64,000 bases of DNA from Lunularia cruciata. Lineage: Eukaryota > Streptophyta > Marchantiopsida > Lunulariales > Lunulariaceae. The DNA lies in NCBI GenBank assembly GCA_948567375.1, contig OX419761.1, forward strand, positions 45,732,243 through 45,796,242, given 5' to 3'. Position 1 is the first letter of the stretch. Each line of letters begins with the position of its first letter. The position numbers and the translations under genes are program-made. Positions 34,873 through 46,549 of this stretch are shown one piece after another. The notes below the pieces were generated by a model. That model saw nothing but the letters and a program-made list of their open reading frames with translations, was not told the DNA's origin and did not search any database.

Positions 34873-37753
34873 ATGTCGAAGACAGCAGGATTCACCTGCT
34901 GCTGCATAATATGGACTGCGAGTCTGTTGCTTTCTCTTGGTGGAGTACAGAGTTTACCGGTGAATAGAACTGCGTTTGCTTTGCTGCCTAAGATCAATGC
35001 TGAGGGTCCATACTTGGCCTTCATTATCCCCAATCCTTACGAACTCGCACCATTCCTCCTGCCAGAAGTATTCACATCGAATCCTACCATTCCCTACGTC
35101 GACCTCGGAGGTCCGCATTCAGCAGAACCTTTTCTCTCAGTCGAATGTTTCGTGAGGGTGAAGAAGTTTGTTTGTTCATAACTAAAACTCGGATTGAGTA
35201 CTGTGAACAACACCTAACTATTTCAGTTCTGTCTGAATTTCACCTAGCTTCTGATTCCCTTTTCTACATCGATAACTTTACTTTTCTGCCTGTTCTTGTA
35301 CACAAATCTCATGATAACCGTGTCGACCTCCACCTGTTTATGCCACCAGTGATATATCTGTTCTAATCTAGATCTCAACTTCCAAGTTTGATGAGGTGGG
35401 ATTACATTGAATCCGTCGCTTTTGTAATGTTAAAAATATGACGCTGTCAGGATGCTGTGTATTTGCTGTTAGAGTTCGAGTGAACTGTTGGTACACGAGG
35501 CAGCTGTTTGATCGATTTTCTCGGATGGAACATGGCATGCAATCCATGCAGGTTCGTTGTGTGCAGTATCTACTTGATTTAACAGTTCTTAAACAACCTC
35601 GAGCTAGAGACGGCGTCACCTGGTAATGGCTTGAATCTTATTAGATCTCTGATCTGTGATTTGACATTATGTACAGGTAGAAGATTTTACGTGGGCTCAA
35701 TTGAAGGTCGAAAGACGATTGCGGTTATGACCGGACTTGCTACGGTGGGGAACAGTCTTTTCTCTTCTCTATCATCTCTTCCACCCTTTTCTTCTTAAGT
35801 TACGAGTTGCCCACTTGCGTATTTGGAGTTTTCGTCTCCAGAATCTTGGTTGCCATGATCTTTGTTGTTGTAAGTGCACCCGAGGTGTTCATTGTGCTGT
35901 CGAAGTCTAGATAGCTCAGTGGAACAGAGTCATGTCCTCGAGACGCTCAAGGAAGCTGAAATTGCGAAGTTGACACAGATAAACGCGGCTATAACGACCC
36001 AGCAATTGTTTGACTACTTCGACATCTCTGAAGTCCTGCATTATGGAATTGCTGGCGGTTCTGATGATAGCCTTCACATAGGCGATGTTAGCATATCTGC
36101 TGCTTGGGTTCATACTGGGCTTTGGAGTTGGCAGGTAATTTCATACTGCCTCTGTGGTCAGTTTCTTTTTCTGGAAACATTTGATAACAATTACAGAAAG
36201 ATCTTCTGAATCATGGTAAGTATCTGCAGGAAATATTTCCACAATAATGGACTGTTTATCCAGGTATTGCATCGCTGGGTATTAGTGCTCACCGTGAAGA
36301 TTAGTAAAGATGGAACTCCCTGAGAGCCGATCTTAACACACTCGTCAGGGGGAACTTCGTAGCAAAACTGCAGTTAATTTCTCACTGACCGGTTTAATGG
36401 CAGCTCGATCAATTTATCCGTAATTGTTGAGCTTGAAACGAATGCAAAGTCGCAATTTTTTCTAACCAGTAAGTATATATATGTACATATATATAAATAA
36501 AAATTAGAGCACACTGGCTGTAACCATCTACACATCCTTAGATATAGACAAATTCAATCTCATACAATCACACGTGCAATTACAATACTTAACATGAAGT
36601 CCCCCTGTGAGAAACTAACGGTAATGTATTCAACATGTTGGAAACTTCAGAGATATGGTAACTCGAAGGAAGACCTGCTACCCCTGGAGGCAGATGGTGA
36701 TTTCACAAGAGAATATGGAGCACTCACATTTAGGGACTACAACGTCCGTTCGAATGCCTCCAGCGGTCACGATAAGAAAGATGACAACTTACTGAACAGA
36801 GTTTGGTACCAGCCTGAGGAGGTTTTCACCGTAACAGGAGTTCCTGAGAAGAGGGATCACATATTTTACGTGCCAGTGGACAAACGCCTTTTATCTATAG
36901 CTAAAGGTCTCGAGGTAAGCAATCACTGGTGTAGATTGTCTAGCATTCCGTTTGTGCTCTTCACTCGTTGACCTAATCGTTAATCTCTTAATACGTTACC
37001 TTCATGTGCGGTCTTGGACTCGTGAACCGACATGGTGAAGTTCGATTGAAATTGCAGGGGACAGTGCTGGAATCGTGCTTTAACAACACATGTTTGGACC
37101 CCAAACCGAAAATTGTGTTGACTCGTCGGGGGGCAGCTGCCAGTGTATTTGTTGACAACGCTGCATATCGAGAATTTTTATTTAAGAAATTCAAGGTCTC
37201 TACCTTGGACATGGAGTCTGCTGCTGTTGCACTGGTATGTCCAATCATGTCCTGCTACTTTAAGTGTTCCCATGTTGAATGCGCTGATTTCCCTGTTACC
37301 TCTCTATCTGCTTTATCTCTCGTACTTCCTTCCTTGGAGAAAGCCTGCAAGTTATATACAGAAGCGTCTCCTTAGTGCTGTCCAGTTTAAGTTATTGAGG
37401 GTCTTGAAGACACCTGGTGGTAACCACGAGTTAAGTTGAACCAAGAAGCAGAAGCAAGCGTTGTTTATTTGGTTTAAAGGCATCCAGTGTACTGTAGAAG
37501 TAGATAGCCGACTATTTAAATTTGGATGTGCTCAAATCCCAGTCACAAAGTATTTCATTTCCTTTTGCTATTTTGAATGCAGACATGCTACACCAATGGA
37601 ATCCCATTCATTATCTTCAGAGCACTCTCGGATTTAGCTGGTGGCGATGGTGAAGCAAACCAGATTTCAACCTTCTTCAGCCTCGCATCCACAAATGCAG
37701 TGCGTGTAGTAAGGGCATTCGTCAAGGCGCTTGTCAGCTCCACCAGCACCTAG
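34873..37753 (+). CDS. Bark storage protein-like / nucleoside phosphorylase superfamily protein, six exons
   Basis: Exons: 34873-35110, 35677-35744, 35979-36134, 36651-36914, 37058-37234, 37583-37753. All introns are GT-AG (566, 234, 516, 143 and 348 bp). The joined frame is open, 357 residues, ending in TAG. Residues 1-27 look like a signal peptide (hydrophobic CIIWTASLLLSLGGVQS), so the product is probably secreted or vacuolar. The fold is the PNP/UDP phosphorylase type: GPYLAFIIPNPYE (45-57), DLGGRRFYVG (77-86) across intron 1, GLATINAAITTQQ across intron 2, VLHYGIAGG (exon 3), IGDVSI, VFVDNAAYREF, DMESAAVAL (293-301) and ALSDLAGG (315-322). Glu295 and Asp318 have the same 23-residue spacing as the catalytic Glu174 and Asp197 of bacterial MTA/SAH nucleosidase, so enzymatic activity is possible. 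Known relatives are wound- or nitrogen-regulated poplar storage proteins and Arabidopsis phosphorylase superfamily proteins of unknown substrate. The gene sits between two Copia relics on the opposite strand. Confidence 0.92.
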
Positions 37754-39194
37754 AGGTGTAAGCTTCCAATTCGTCGCAGCTGGTTCAAGTGAAAGCAAAC
37801 ACAGCTCCAGCAAATTTTGCCGCGTGAATGAAGAGCGGAGTGAGACTTGCTCGGGTAGTATCCAACAAAACAGTGTTGGATGGGAGTCACCCGGATCAGA
37901 TTTCCAGCAGAATTACAGTATTCGTCCAGTCCTACCGTTTCTGACAGCTTGGAGTTTCTCTTCCCCAGCCTTATCTTGTGACAAGTCTCTTCAAACTCTT
38001 AATGATATTTGCAAGGGAAAAGAGTAGATGAAAACAAAATCTGCTTCAACTTTCCACCTATGCAGTCAGTCTCCTCTGAATGTAAAGTCGGTGATGAGAA
38101 GACAACATAGTCAGACCGAGACGCGACAGATAACTGTCTCGCGAAAATTGAGAGGTCGGCTTCACCTTTCTGTTGGAAATTAGCAGAGATGGACATAACA
38201 CTACCGGAAGTTTGGCACTTAGCTAAAAGGCACCCCACTGGCAATTCTACTTACTTACGGTACCCGAGTTGTCTCAAAGATTTAACAATACCCCAATGCC
38301 CGACGTCAGTGAACGTTTCAGCAGATTGTCTTAGTTGACAAGGGAGTGATAATGTTATTGTGTATGGCAATAATTACCGAAAATCGTGATTACATGCATA
38401 ACGCAGTGGACAACGAAGTGCTCATGTGCTTGTGTATAAATTGAATTCCGGAACTATCAAAAATCGTGATTACATGCATAGTGCAGTTGAAGTCCAATTT
38501 GGGGAACGTAACCCGGATAGTTCATCCGGGACACTCAGACCCCGAGTTAGGAAAAAGAAACCGACCGAGCCAAATAGTATATCCCGAAGTGAACAAGGAA
38601 AAGGAGTACAACGCACTATGGAAAGATTTAGCATGAGGCTCAAGGAAGAGAAGGGCAAAAGCCCTGCATAGAACTATACGGTCGTATTGGCTTCCGTATT
38701 GAAGCCAAGGGGAAAGAAATAAATTAATGTAAAGAATTGTGTGATATAAAGAAGATGGAGAGGGAGTATTAGATGTAATGGGAACGCTTACTGGCGTTGC
38801 CCGTCTACGAAGATCCAATGCTTGAGAACTATGCTTGAGAACTATGTGACATTGCAGAGACTTCGTTGTAAATATGAGGGAAGTATAAATGAAGAAATAA
38901 CCATTCCTCTTTTCCTCTACATGGAACCTTGTGTTATCTTTAGAAAGAGACCGTCAAAACTTCAATAAAAATGCTCAAGGATCTCCGGAACCAAGGGCAC
39001 AAAAGCACAAGATTGTAGTTGTGTTATACAATGATCCTTCTTCTTCCTCCTGGTGGTGATGATCATTGTTGCTCTTGCCATAATAGTCCTCCTTCCTATA
39101 TTGGTGGTGATATCATTGTTGCTCCTATCTGAATGCTTGCTCCTAAGAGGTTTGTGGCCACATCACACGATATGCATTGTACACCGGGTGAAAG
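37754..39194. other. 3' flank and intergenic sequence
   Basis: The 3' untranslated region should begin here. A direct repeat of AAATCGTGATTACATGCATA occurs at 38381 and 38461 (80 bp apart), and GCTTGAGAACTAT is doubled near 38820-38846. A plus frame at 38426-38671 (81 codons, rich in Arg, Lys, Glu and Ser) has no recognisable motif. It may be a remnant of a larger gene or element. Confidence 0.4.
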
Positions 39195-39355
39195 TCACTA
39201 TATCCACTCTCATATTCCGAGGAGGTGACCCAAGCAAGTCCAACTATCACTCAATCTGTACTTGGGATAGTGTAGATCAGAAGATCTGTACCACTTATCT
39301 TAGATGGCATTATGAACTCTAGTGTGCTCTTCATGTAAAGCACATAGTAAGATAT
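39195..39355 (+). repeat. Dispersed repeat C, copy 2 of 3
   Basis: The core CCAAGCAAGTCCAACTATCA at 39230 matches 730 and 46590. Similarity to the first copy continues through TAGTGTGCTCTTC. Flanking sequence from about 39040 also shows weak similarity to 560-620. Confidence 0.55.
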
Positions 39356-39639
39356 GTATGTCAAATGCAACACATCCTTGAACAAACCATCCCCTCTTCC
39401 AATCCTCCTATGATTGAATATACCCATGTGGATATGCTCTCTTTGTCTTTCTTTTTAGCCACTATTGTTCTACAAGTTTCTTTGATTTAATGCATGTCTC
39501 CAATTTGAATCATTTCCTCTAATTCCCAAGGAAAAATCTATGTTGATTAAAAGGAAATCCCTCCCTTCTATTGGCTCATCTTCATCAATCTATTCTACAT
39601 TTTCTACATAGACTCAAATACAACTCTAGACCAAAACCA

Positions 39640-39849
39640 ACAAAGAGGATCACTTCCTCAATATTACAAAGTGAAATATGAGAGGTTGAGATATCAAAGT
39701 TCACCAAAGAATGGTTTACCATGACACAAGTTCTACTATGCATGTATGTTGAGTCTCTCTTCATCATAGATTGTAAAATGGTGACTTAAGATTAAATTTC
39801 CTACACACACTAGCCATTAGGAGTATAAGACTGTAATACTCTACCAACA
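39640..39849 (-). mobile_element. LTR of Copia relic A2
   Basis: It is homologous to the A1 LTRs: TCACCAAAGAATGG, GAGTCTCTCTTCA, ATGGTGACTTAAG, and CTACCAACA at 39841-39849, which is the TG end on the minus strand. The low-coordinate border is unclear because similarity to the A1 LTR continues past a primer-binding-like motif to about 39655. Confidence 0.7.
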
Positions 39850-40296
39850 CTCTTCCTCCAGCTAATATATATATCTTTGATGCCTTAGTGAGATTTGAAA
39901 TAGGTAGGTAAACTCTAGGTAAAGCTTTGGTGAAAATATCAACAACTTGCTGATGTATAGGAGTATACTACAGATGTAATTCTCTAGCCAATACCTTCTC
40001 TCTAATAAAAATGATAATGAACACAATATATTTGCTCCTTGTATGAAATACTGGTTTGGTATCAATTCTAATATTATTGATATTATTATCTATATATAAG
40101 ATTATAGGATCATGAAATGTATATCCCATATTTTATTGTAATAAGCTATGAAGTGAATGTCACATTAGTGGCAGCCCTATATTCTACTGTTGTCAATCAT
40201 AAAGCAACAATAGGTTGCTTCTTTGATGACCAACTATTTGCATATTTCCAAGGTTAAAAACATAACATGATGTTAATTTTCTATCTTGAGCATTTC

Positions 40297-41165
40297 TTAC
40301 CCATTACACATCAATAAAGCCTTATACAACAGGCAATCAACCAATTTAATAGTGAAGACCAAATTGAATGGTAACACGTAACATGAAATCCTTTGAATTT
40401 TGTCAAGATGTGGCTTTCTTGGTGTTTGTGCAAATTGAATCTCTATTCCAACAACATAACTTGGATCTGGTTTAGTAAGAGTCAAATAAAGCAGACTTCC
40501 AATAATTATCTATACATATTTGGATCAGCAAACAACTCACCATCTTTGGCACTTAACTTAATAGAAGTTGAATGTGGAGTAGACATAGGCCTTCATGCCT
40601 ATCCTATTTCTATACCAAACTTCTCCAACATGTTGAGAAAATATAGATGTTGAAGTAACTAAAATTTATTGCCATCTTGAATGAACTCAATACCCAAAAA
40701 TTTCTCCTAAGTCCTTCATGTCAAACTCTCACTTCAACTGATCTTTTACTTGCCAAATGAGATCTTGACAACTACTATGATGATCAGGTCATCAACATAG
40801 ATGATCAATAAAAATCCTATTGTCATCAACTTGTAGTTGATATAGCAAAGAATTTGAACTGCAAACTTGAAATCCAATGGAGAAAGATAGGAATTTATCT
40901 TGGGATTCCAAGCTTGTGGAGCCTTCTTAAGTTCATAGAGAGACTTTTTAAATAAACAAATTGTGTTTGGTTATCTTGGATCATCATATCCAAGTAGTTG
41001 GATCATGTAGACCTCTTCCTCCAACTCTTGATTGAGGAAAACATTATTGAAGGCCATCTCATAGAGTTTCCAGTTATTTAAAGTAGCCAACACCAAGAGA
41101 GTATGAATTGATGACATCTTGGCAACAAGGCTAAATGTCTCATCAAAATCAATTCTATATTGATA
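40297..41165 (-). pseudogene. Copia reverse transcriptase relic with YVDD motif (element A2)
   Basis: From high to low coordinates on the minus strand: YRIDFDETFSLVAKMSSI, QELEEEVYMIQLLGY, KKSLYELKKAPQAWN, then LLIIYVDDLIII (the YVDD codons are at 40788-40799), and LTKPDPSYVVGIEIQFAQTP with RKPHLD. These are the standard Copia RT blocks, and the catalytic Asp pair is intact. Frame changes and stops make it inactive. Confidence 0.9.
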
Positions 41166-41168
41166 TGA

Positions 41169-41399
41169 TCAGTCCTTTACCACATTTCTTACCTTGTATT
41201 GTTGAGATGAGAATAAGATAGTGCCCATATAAGTAATAGTATGTTCAGAATCATCACCTCCTATATTCACAATTGATAATTCTGATAACGGTTCTTTGGA
41301 ACTAAATATATTAACCTGATGGGTCATGTGGTTTGAGCACCCAAAGTCAATGAACCACTCTTCTTCACTCTTGGACATCAATGGAGCCATATGAATCAT
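41169..41399 (-). pseudogene. Copia protease relic (element A2)
   Basis: The frame contains EEWFIDFGCSNHMTHQ, the Copia protease active-site block (usually WxxDSGASxHM). The catalytic Asp is kept, but the following Ser-Gly-Ala is Phe-Gly-Cys. Upstream, at about 41480-41520, CNYCK, a stop and KTHFEKTYFK is the remnant of the gag zinc knuckle. Confidence 0.8.
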
Positions 41400-41579
41400 T
41401 ATTAAGAGATGATCTTTGGTGTAGGGATCCTTCTCCTTATAGTCCTATTGAGAGTTCTTAAAATAAGTTTTCTCAAAATGAGTCTTTCATTTACAATAAT
41501 TGCAATACCTATCTATCATGGACTTGACTTCTATATGATGTCTTTGTGAGGATTGACCTCTATTAATGACACTTCCACA

Positions 41580-42061
41580 AAGTAAAGTTCCATATCCTTG
41601 ACCTATTGCTCAACTTCTCCCAACAAATTGCACTTAAACCTGAGTGATAATACCATTGCACGACCTTACAAGTGCATCTCTTCAAAGATTAACAATGGGA
41701 CTAGCTTGTCAAATAGAGGATAAGTATCTTTAGTGGCTATAAACATGCCAAAAATTTTACACTCCTTTGGTAGATCTTGAATAGTATGTTGAATTAGATC
41801 ATCATTGTCAATCTTAACTCTATTTATTCAGTTGTTCAACCATACTGCAAATGTGATGATGCTTAAATTGTCTTTCTGACCACCATTAACTGTTATTTCA
41901 ATTGAAGCTTTCTTGGTTTGGTTTACATCCAAGAAAACATTAGCCGGTGCATCCCAAACCTCCATGGGAGTATCAACACCTTGTATATGATGAAAAAAAT
42001 GATGATGAAACACAAAAAGAAAGAGAGTGCATGGCTTGATTAGCACAATTTTTCCAAGCAC
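41580..42061 (-). pseudogene. Copia gag relic (element A2)
   Basis: The minus strand gives GVDTPMEVWDAPANVF and ASIEITVNGGQKDNLSI, matching the parallel part of A1 (ASIEAIINGG, KENLSI). LPKECKIFGMFIATKDTYP follows. Stops interrupt the frame. Confidence 0.65.
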
Positions 42062-42149
42062 CTATATCAAGATTTTAAGGAGCACCTGCCAGACAAGCTT
42101 AGACCCTTGTGTAATACCATTAGCTAGACAAATTAGCTATAGTTGAAAA

Positions 42150-42640
42150 TTTGCTTGGTAATATTTTTAGAGATGTTATACATGATGGTATGAGTAGATC
42201 AGATAGAGGAGTCACCAAAAGAAGACTCCACTAATAGGGCAGAGGTAAAAAAACACACCAAAAACTTCAGAGCTAATTTCAAAGGCCTAAATGAAGGAAT
42301 TAGGCCTAAAAAGATAAAATCCTAATACATCCACCCCCAATTCTCTATGGGCAAAAAGATTTTGCCTTCTTCCCCTAGTTTTTCTCATCCAATTGTACCT
42401 CTTCCATGCTATTCTAAGCTTCCTACCAAAAGATTTTCCTAAGATTCTCTTTGGTCAAACTTGTTTGACTAACCAAATGGACAAGAATCAACATGTCACC
42501 AATCATGCATCTAATCTAGTCTGTAGTTTTTTGACATATCATCAATCCATATATCTAATCTAAGGGTGTAGCTCCCTTTGAGTGGATACTCGTTGCTATA
42601 TAATAAATACAAGGTGCTCCTTTGGAGCATTGGAATTTTT
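42150..42640 (-). mobile_element. LTR-like repeat of family B, minus orientation
   Basis: Its reverse complement aligns with 57560-58080: CTCCAAAGGAGCA near the start, TTATTATATAG (TATA-like), GGTGACATGT, TAGGCCT and CACTTTTGGTGA-like blocks. It separates the gag of relic A2 from the gag fragment at 42818 and so marks a later insertion or a junction of nested elements. Confidence 0.65.
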
Positions 42641-42817
42641 TGGAAGTTCCAATCTTGTGTCCTCTGGTCCTCAGGCTGTTACTCAAGTCATTTCCCATAA
42701 GTAAAATCTCATCTTAGTACAGATTGTAGGTATAGAACCAATCCTTGTGAGGACATGTAAAGTATGAGAAAAATAAGTTAAAGTCTCATCATCTTAAAAT
42801 CTATACTTCCAAGAGAT

Positions 42818-43680
42818 TTAAGGATACTGTGAAAATTCTCCATCAAAAGCAAAACTTGCTTTTCCAAAAGAATGACTTCTTTTTGTATTCAACCCTTCTT
42901 TTCTATTCTTAGACTCTCTTTTGTAGTATCTTAACCTTCCATATTCAAAACACCTAATCTTTGAATTGTCAAATTTTGATTTTGATCTAGATTTGCATAG
43001 TTTTACTTCTCTAATAAATTTGGCTAATAAATTCGGATTTTGATCTAGATTTGCCTCACTTCCCTTTCTGCATGGTCCTACCTTGCAGAAAATGCTTATG
43101 ATTGTCATGCTTCACTACGGGATCTTTTTCTCATATTATTTGATCAGAGAGCTATATTGACTTTTATTAACTCAATGGTGTCCTAACCATATAGAAGAGC
43201 AGTGATTGGATGCTCAAGCATAGCAATTAATGAATTCTATAGTAATAAAACTTTATAAAACTTTACTTGATATCAATCCTAATCAACCCATAGAAATATA
43301 TTTTTGAATATATTTATGATATTTTTGGTGATTTAGAACACTATTGTTCTTCTTTGTTCATGCTATACAAAGTTGGTACTTTGGGTATAGTTGATTTGTC
43401 AAGGATCTGGTTATGTACAAACTCTCCCTTTTTTTTACAGATTCCATGCTAAGATCTTGCTCATAATCATAATACATAGCACTTCATCACAAGACTCAAG
43501 CAAATTGTGCTCAAAACTCTCAAATTGATATTCTCTTAATTTTTGTCAATCTTATCAATAGTTTTCTTTCCCAACACCTTGTAACAACCTTGTTGCACAA
43601 GGAGGTCTTTCATCTTTAACTGCCACAACCCAAAATATTTTTTTCCCATCAAGTTTCTCCTTCTCAAATTTTGCTACCAT
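42818..43680 (-). pseudogene. Gag relic of another Copia element (B-type gag)
   Basis: From ATG 43680 on the minus strand: MVAKFEKEKLDGKKIFW, then KMKDLLVQQGCYKVLG in a neighbouring frame, ITALLYG, TIELIKVNIAL, and finally KIRCFEYGRLRYYKRES. The last is a zinc knuckle (usually CFxCGxxGHxxxxC) that has lost its second Cys, the His and the last Cys. Order and motifs fit Tnt1/SIRE-like Copia gag. It has several stops and a short internal duplication near 42975-43050. Confidence 0.75.
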
Positions 43681-43699
43681 TGCGTTTTCTTTGACCAAG

Positions 43700-43712
43700 T
43701 TCTAATATCAAT
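43700..43712 (-). mobile_element. Primer-binding-like site upstream of the gag relic
   Basis: The minus strand reads TTGATATTAGAAC, close to TTGGTATCAGAGC, the complement of the initiator-Met tRNA 3' end. It sits 20 bp before the gag ATG at 43680, as expected for a Copia leader. The 5' LTR should lie at higher coordinates, but I could not set its borders. Confidence 0.5.
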
Positions 43713-46549
43713 TTTTGGAACTACTTACAGATGTGCACATAATGAATACATGCCACTCTAGTTTGGAATACAAAAATATAAAGAGATCACTTTTAAAATG
43801 GAAGCTAAGCTTTAAGAAAATACACATAGAAATTCAATTTCTACGGTGCAATACAATGATATCCATACGAGGATATAATCCTTACAAATCCTTGGCTAAC
43901 TATATAGCGCCTTTATTAAATTGGTGCTAAATTTGACCTATATTGATACGTGGGGACATTGCACGTACCTCTATTGAGAAGAGGCTAAAACATAGTAGCC
44001 TCCATCCTCCTCCCTTAAAACCCTTGGGAGTTGTAAAAGACCGCCGGGAAAGTCCACTAAGAGGACTCATAACGATATAATATAGGACATGTATCAACAT
44101 CAAGATCTAGATGCAAGTCGACGTGATATTTAGTCATATTGATGATTAATTTATGATTCATTGCCTATCCTAACTTGCAAGGCAACATCATTTTAGTCAT
44201 ATTGATGGTCAGCTTATGATTCATTTGCCTATCCTAACCTGCCTGATATTCCTTACCGTCATAAACTTTTTATCTTGGGATGAAAGCTCTTTATCTCCAG
44301 GTGAGAGCCAAACTGTTCCGTTACAATTGGAAAGAACATATAACTACCTAAAAGCTCTTACATCTGAGACCAACCAAAACAATGACCATGGTTCTCTAGG
44401 ACTCAAAACACTTGTCCTTCCCCATTGTTCCTCTTAAAGGTATACCTCATGAAAAACAATCAAAAAATAAAACAGGGTCAAACACAAATATATGCTGACA
44501 CATTTAAATTTATCCACAACTCAACATACAAGGTGCAACTCAAGGTAACACAATACAGGTCCAAGAGTAACATATATCACTAAATTTTTGGTATGATCTG
44601 TAAATCTACTTTTCACTGGGTTTTAACATGGATGTACAGTTGATCCACGCTACACACGACATGGAGAAAGGTTTCAATGCATCAAACACCTTATTGGACT
44701 TAATGTATCCCAAGTTAAAAGGCCCTTAATAGTACCCAAAAGCTCATGTGCAACTGACTAGATTAGTTGACAACGGATGTTTTAACTCGTAGGGATGTTT
44801 TGGGAACTTTCCTAAACTACCAGGATCTATGTTCAGTTTTCTTCTCCACTTTACAACGAACATATACATATATAAATCGAGCTGTCCACAACTTTCAATG
44901 CTAGCAAAAACTGGTTAGATTTACAGTTCAGTCCTTCTGCAAACTTGGGGGTCTATATGCCAAAGTTGTGGTAAAGTTAACTCCACTTTTTAATACGTTT
45001 CGGATTGATTAGTTGTGTAATTGATACTTTGCACTTTGTTCGAAGGTGATAATTGTCTTTTTCCATTGTTGTCATGAAAATTCAGAAGCAATCATCAACG
45101 AATTTGCGTCGAGTGGAGTCACAAATTTTTTGGCTCTTGTAAAACTAATGTTTACACCATACCTAAACCAAAGGTGCCCACGTGCCTCCAAATATATGTC
45201 CCAGAAAATGCAAGCCTCTCCCACCCAAGGAGTTCTCCTCTTTTTCACGATAATCGCAATTAAAAGTAGCTATGAACTTAGGAACTTTTGATTGTAATAT
45301 CCTTGGATGACCATAGACTCTATGATGATGATGATTAATTGGCTCTTGTTATGAATACGATTTTCACCTCCGAATTTTTTGGACAAGAGGGAGTGAAAGA
45401 AAAGAGAACGGCATGTAAATGCCCCTCAGCTTTTCAAAAAATCGAGAGTTGAAAGCTAAGGGTCCCGAAGCTCAACGTCACATGATTCCATGAGAATATG
45501 ATTGGAATCATATTCTCATGGAGGAATGAATTACCAATCATACTGCCTATATAGACTGTTATAATTGCTGCACTGGTTGTGAAGATGGAGCAGTAAGGTA
45601 GTAAGAAAACCCATAGTCATGCAAGATCTTGAGAGAATGGAAGTGTACTCGCGAGAATTTGCTTTTAAACAATGAAGATGAACTTAAGCTTCAAGAACGT
45701 GGACTCGAAGCAAAATACAAAGAAGATTAAAACTTTGCCATCTTGAGTATGATAATGAATTTCTAGAAATATAACAGAATATCTAGCTCAGCTAGAATAT
45801 GACAGATGAATGCATTGTAAAAATATTTAATCCAAATCTTTCTCATTTTCTCAGTTATTTAATTACTAAGCATGCATGTAGCATTAGCTGAGGGGATGTG
45901 CAAACTCTTCCACTAAGTGTTATTGTTTTATGTTGGAAGTTTCAACTTTTGTCGGCCACTACGGTTAATCTTCATCATTGTCCGTATATCGCACTAATAA
46001 ATGTCATGAGCGACAATTCGGAAGCCCTATCTTGTAAAGAAAGATTATGCCATCAAAGAAAAACGGAATCAATAAGTTTATCCCAAATAAACACATGGAA
46101 ATACAAGGTATTAACAAATCTACAAAAGAAGAAGGAACTTGAGATTCGGTGCAAAATAATATTTCAGAACAAAACACAAATGTTATGAAATTCCCACTGT
46201 TACTGTATAATTATGATGAAGACACAATGTTTGATACCACTATAGGATATTCCAGACTCTTTCTTTTAAATATAAGGTGAGCATGGCATGAAAAACTTCC
46301 ATAGCACTCTCTTCTACATGATCCTTGTGGCTGCCTTTCAAGGAGACAATTAAAATCACGATAAAACTTACATAAAACTCTCTCATGCAAAGGATACCAA
46401 AGCATCAAAGGCTAGCAGTATATAATGATCATCCTTGCCCCTAGTGGCAATGATCCTCGTTCCTCTCACTTAGGTTGATGTTTGTGCAGAAGACACTACT
46501 CATTAGGGATTGAAAACCACCATACCAAATTGTATATATTTCCTATAAG
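43713..46549. other. AT-rich intergenic region, partly LTR-derived
   Basis: No gene recognised. A 64-bp tandem duplication (TTTAGTCATATTGATG...CCTATCCTAAC) occurs at 44128 and 44192. The sequence next to the primer-binding-like site is probably LTR. Frames 45046-45291 and 45898-46188 show no motif. Confidence 0.4.
45487..45522. repeat. Perfect 36-bp hairpin (17-bp arms, 2-bp loop)
   Basis: TCCATGAGAATATGATT, GG, then the exact reverse complement. It stands alone in non-coding AT-rich DNA. Confidence 0.95.

Larger units (their letters stand above)
39850..42110 (-). mobile_element. Copia retrotransposon relic A2, internal region, integrase deleted
   Basis: On the minus strand it reads gag, protease, then directly reverse transcriptase and RNase H. 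The whole integrase and the start of the reverse transcriptase are missing: the protease frame ends at 41169, and RT (YRIDFDETFSLVAKM) begins within a few bases of it. It is related to A1 in LTR and coding sequence. RNase H is readable at about 40160-40310 (SSKKQPIVAL, TVEYRAAT). Stops are frequent. No second LTR was found at its high-coordinate end, where an LTR of family B follows. Confidence 0.85.
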
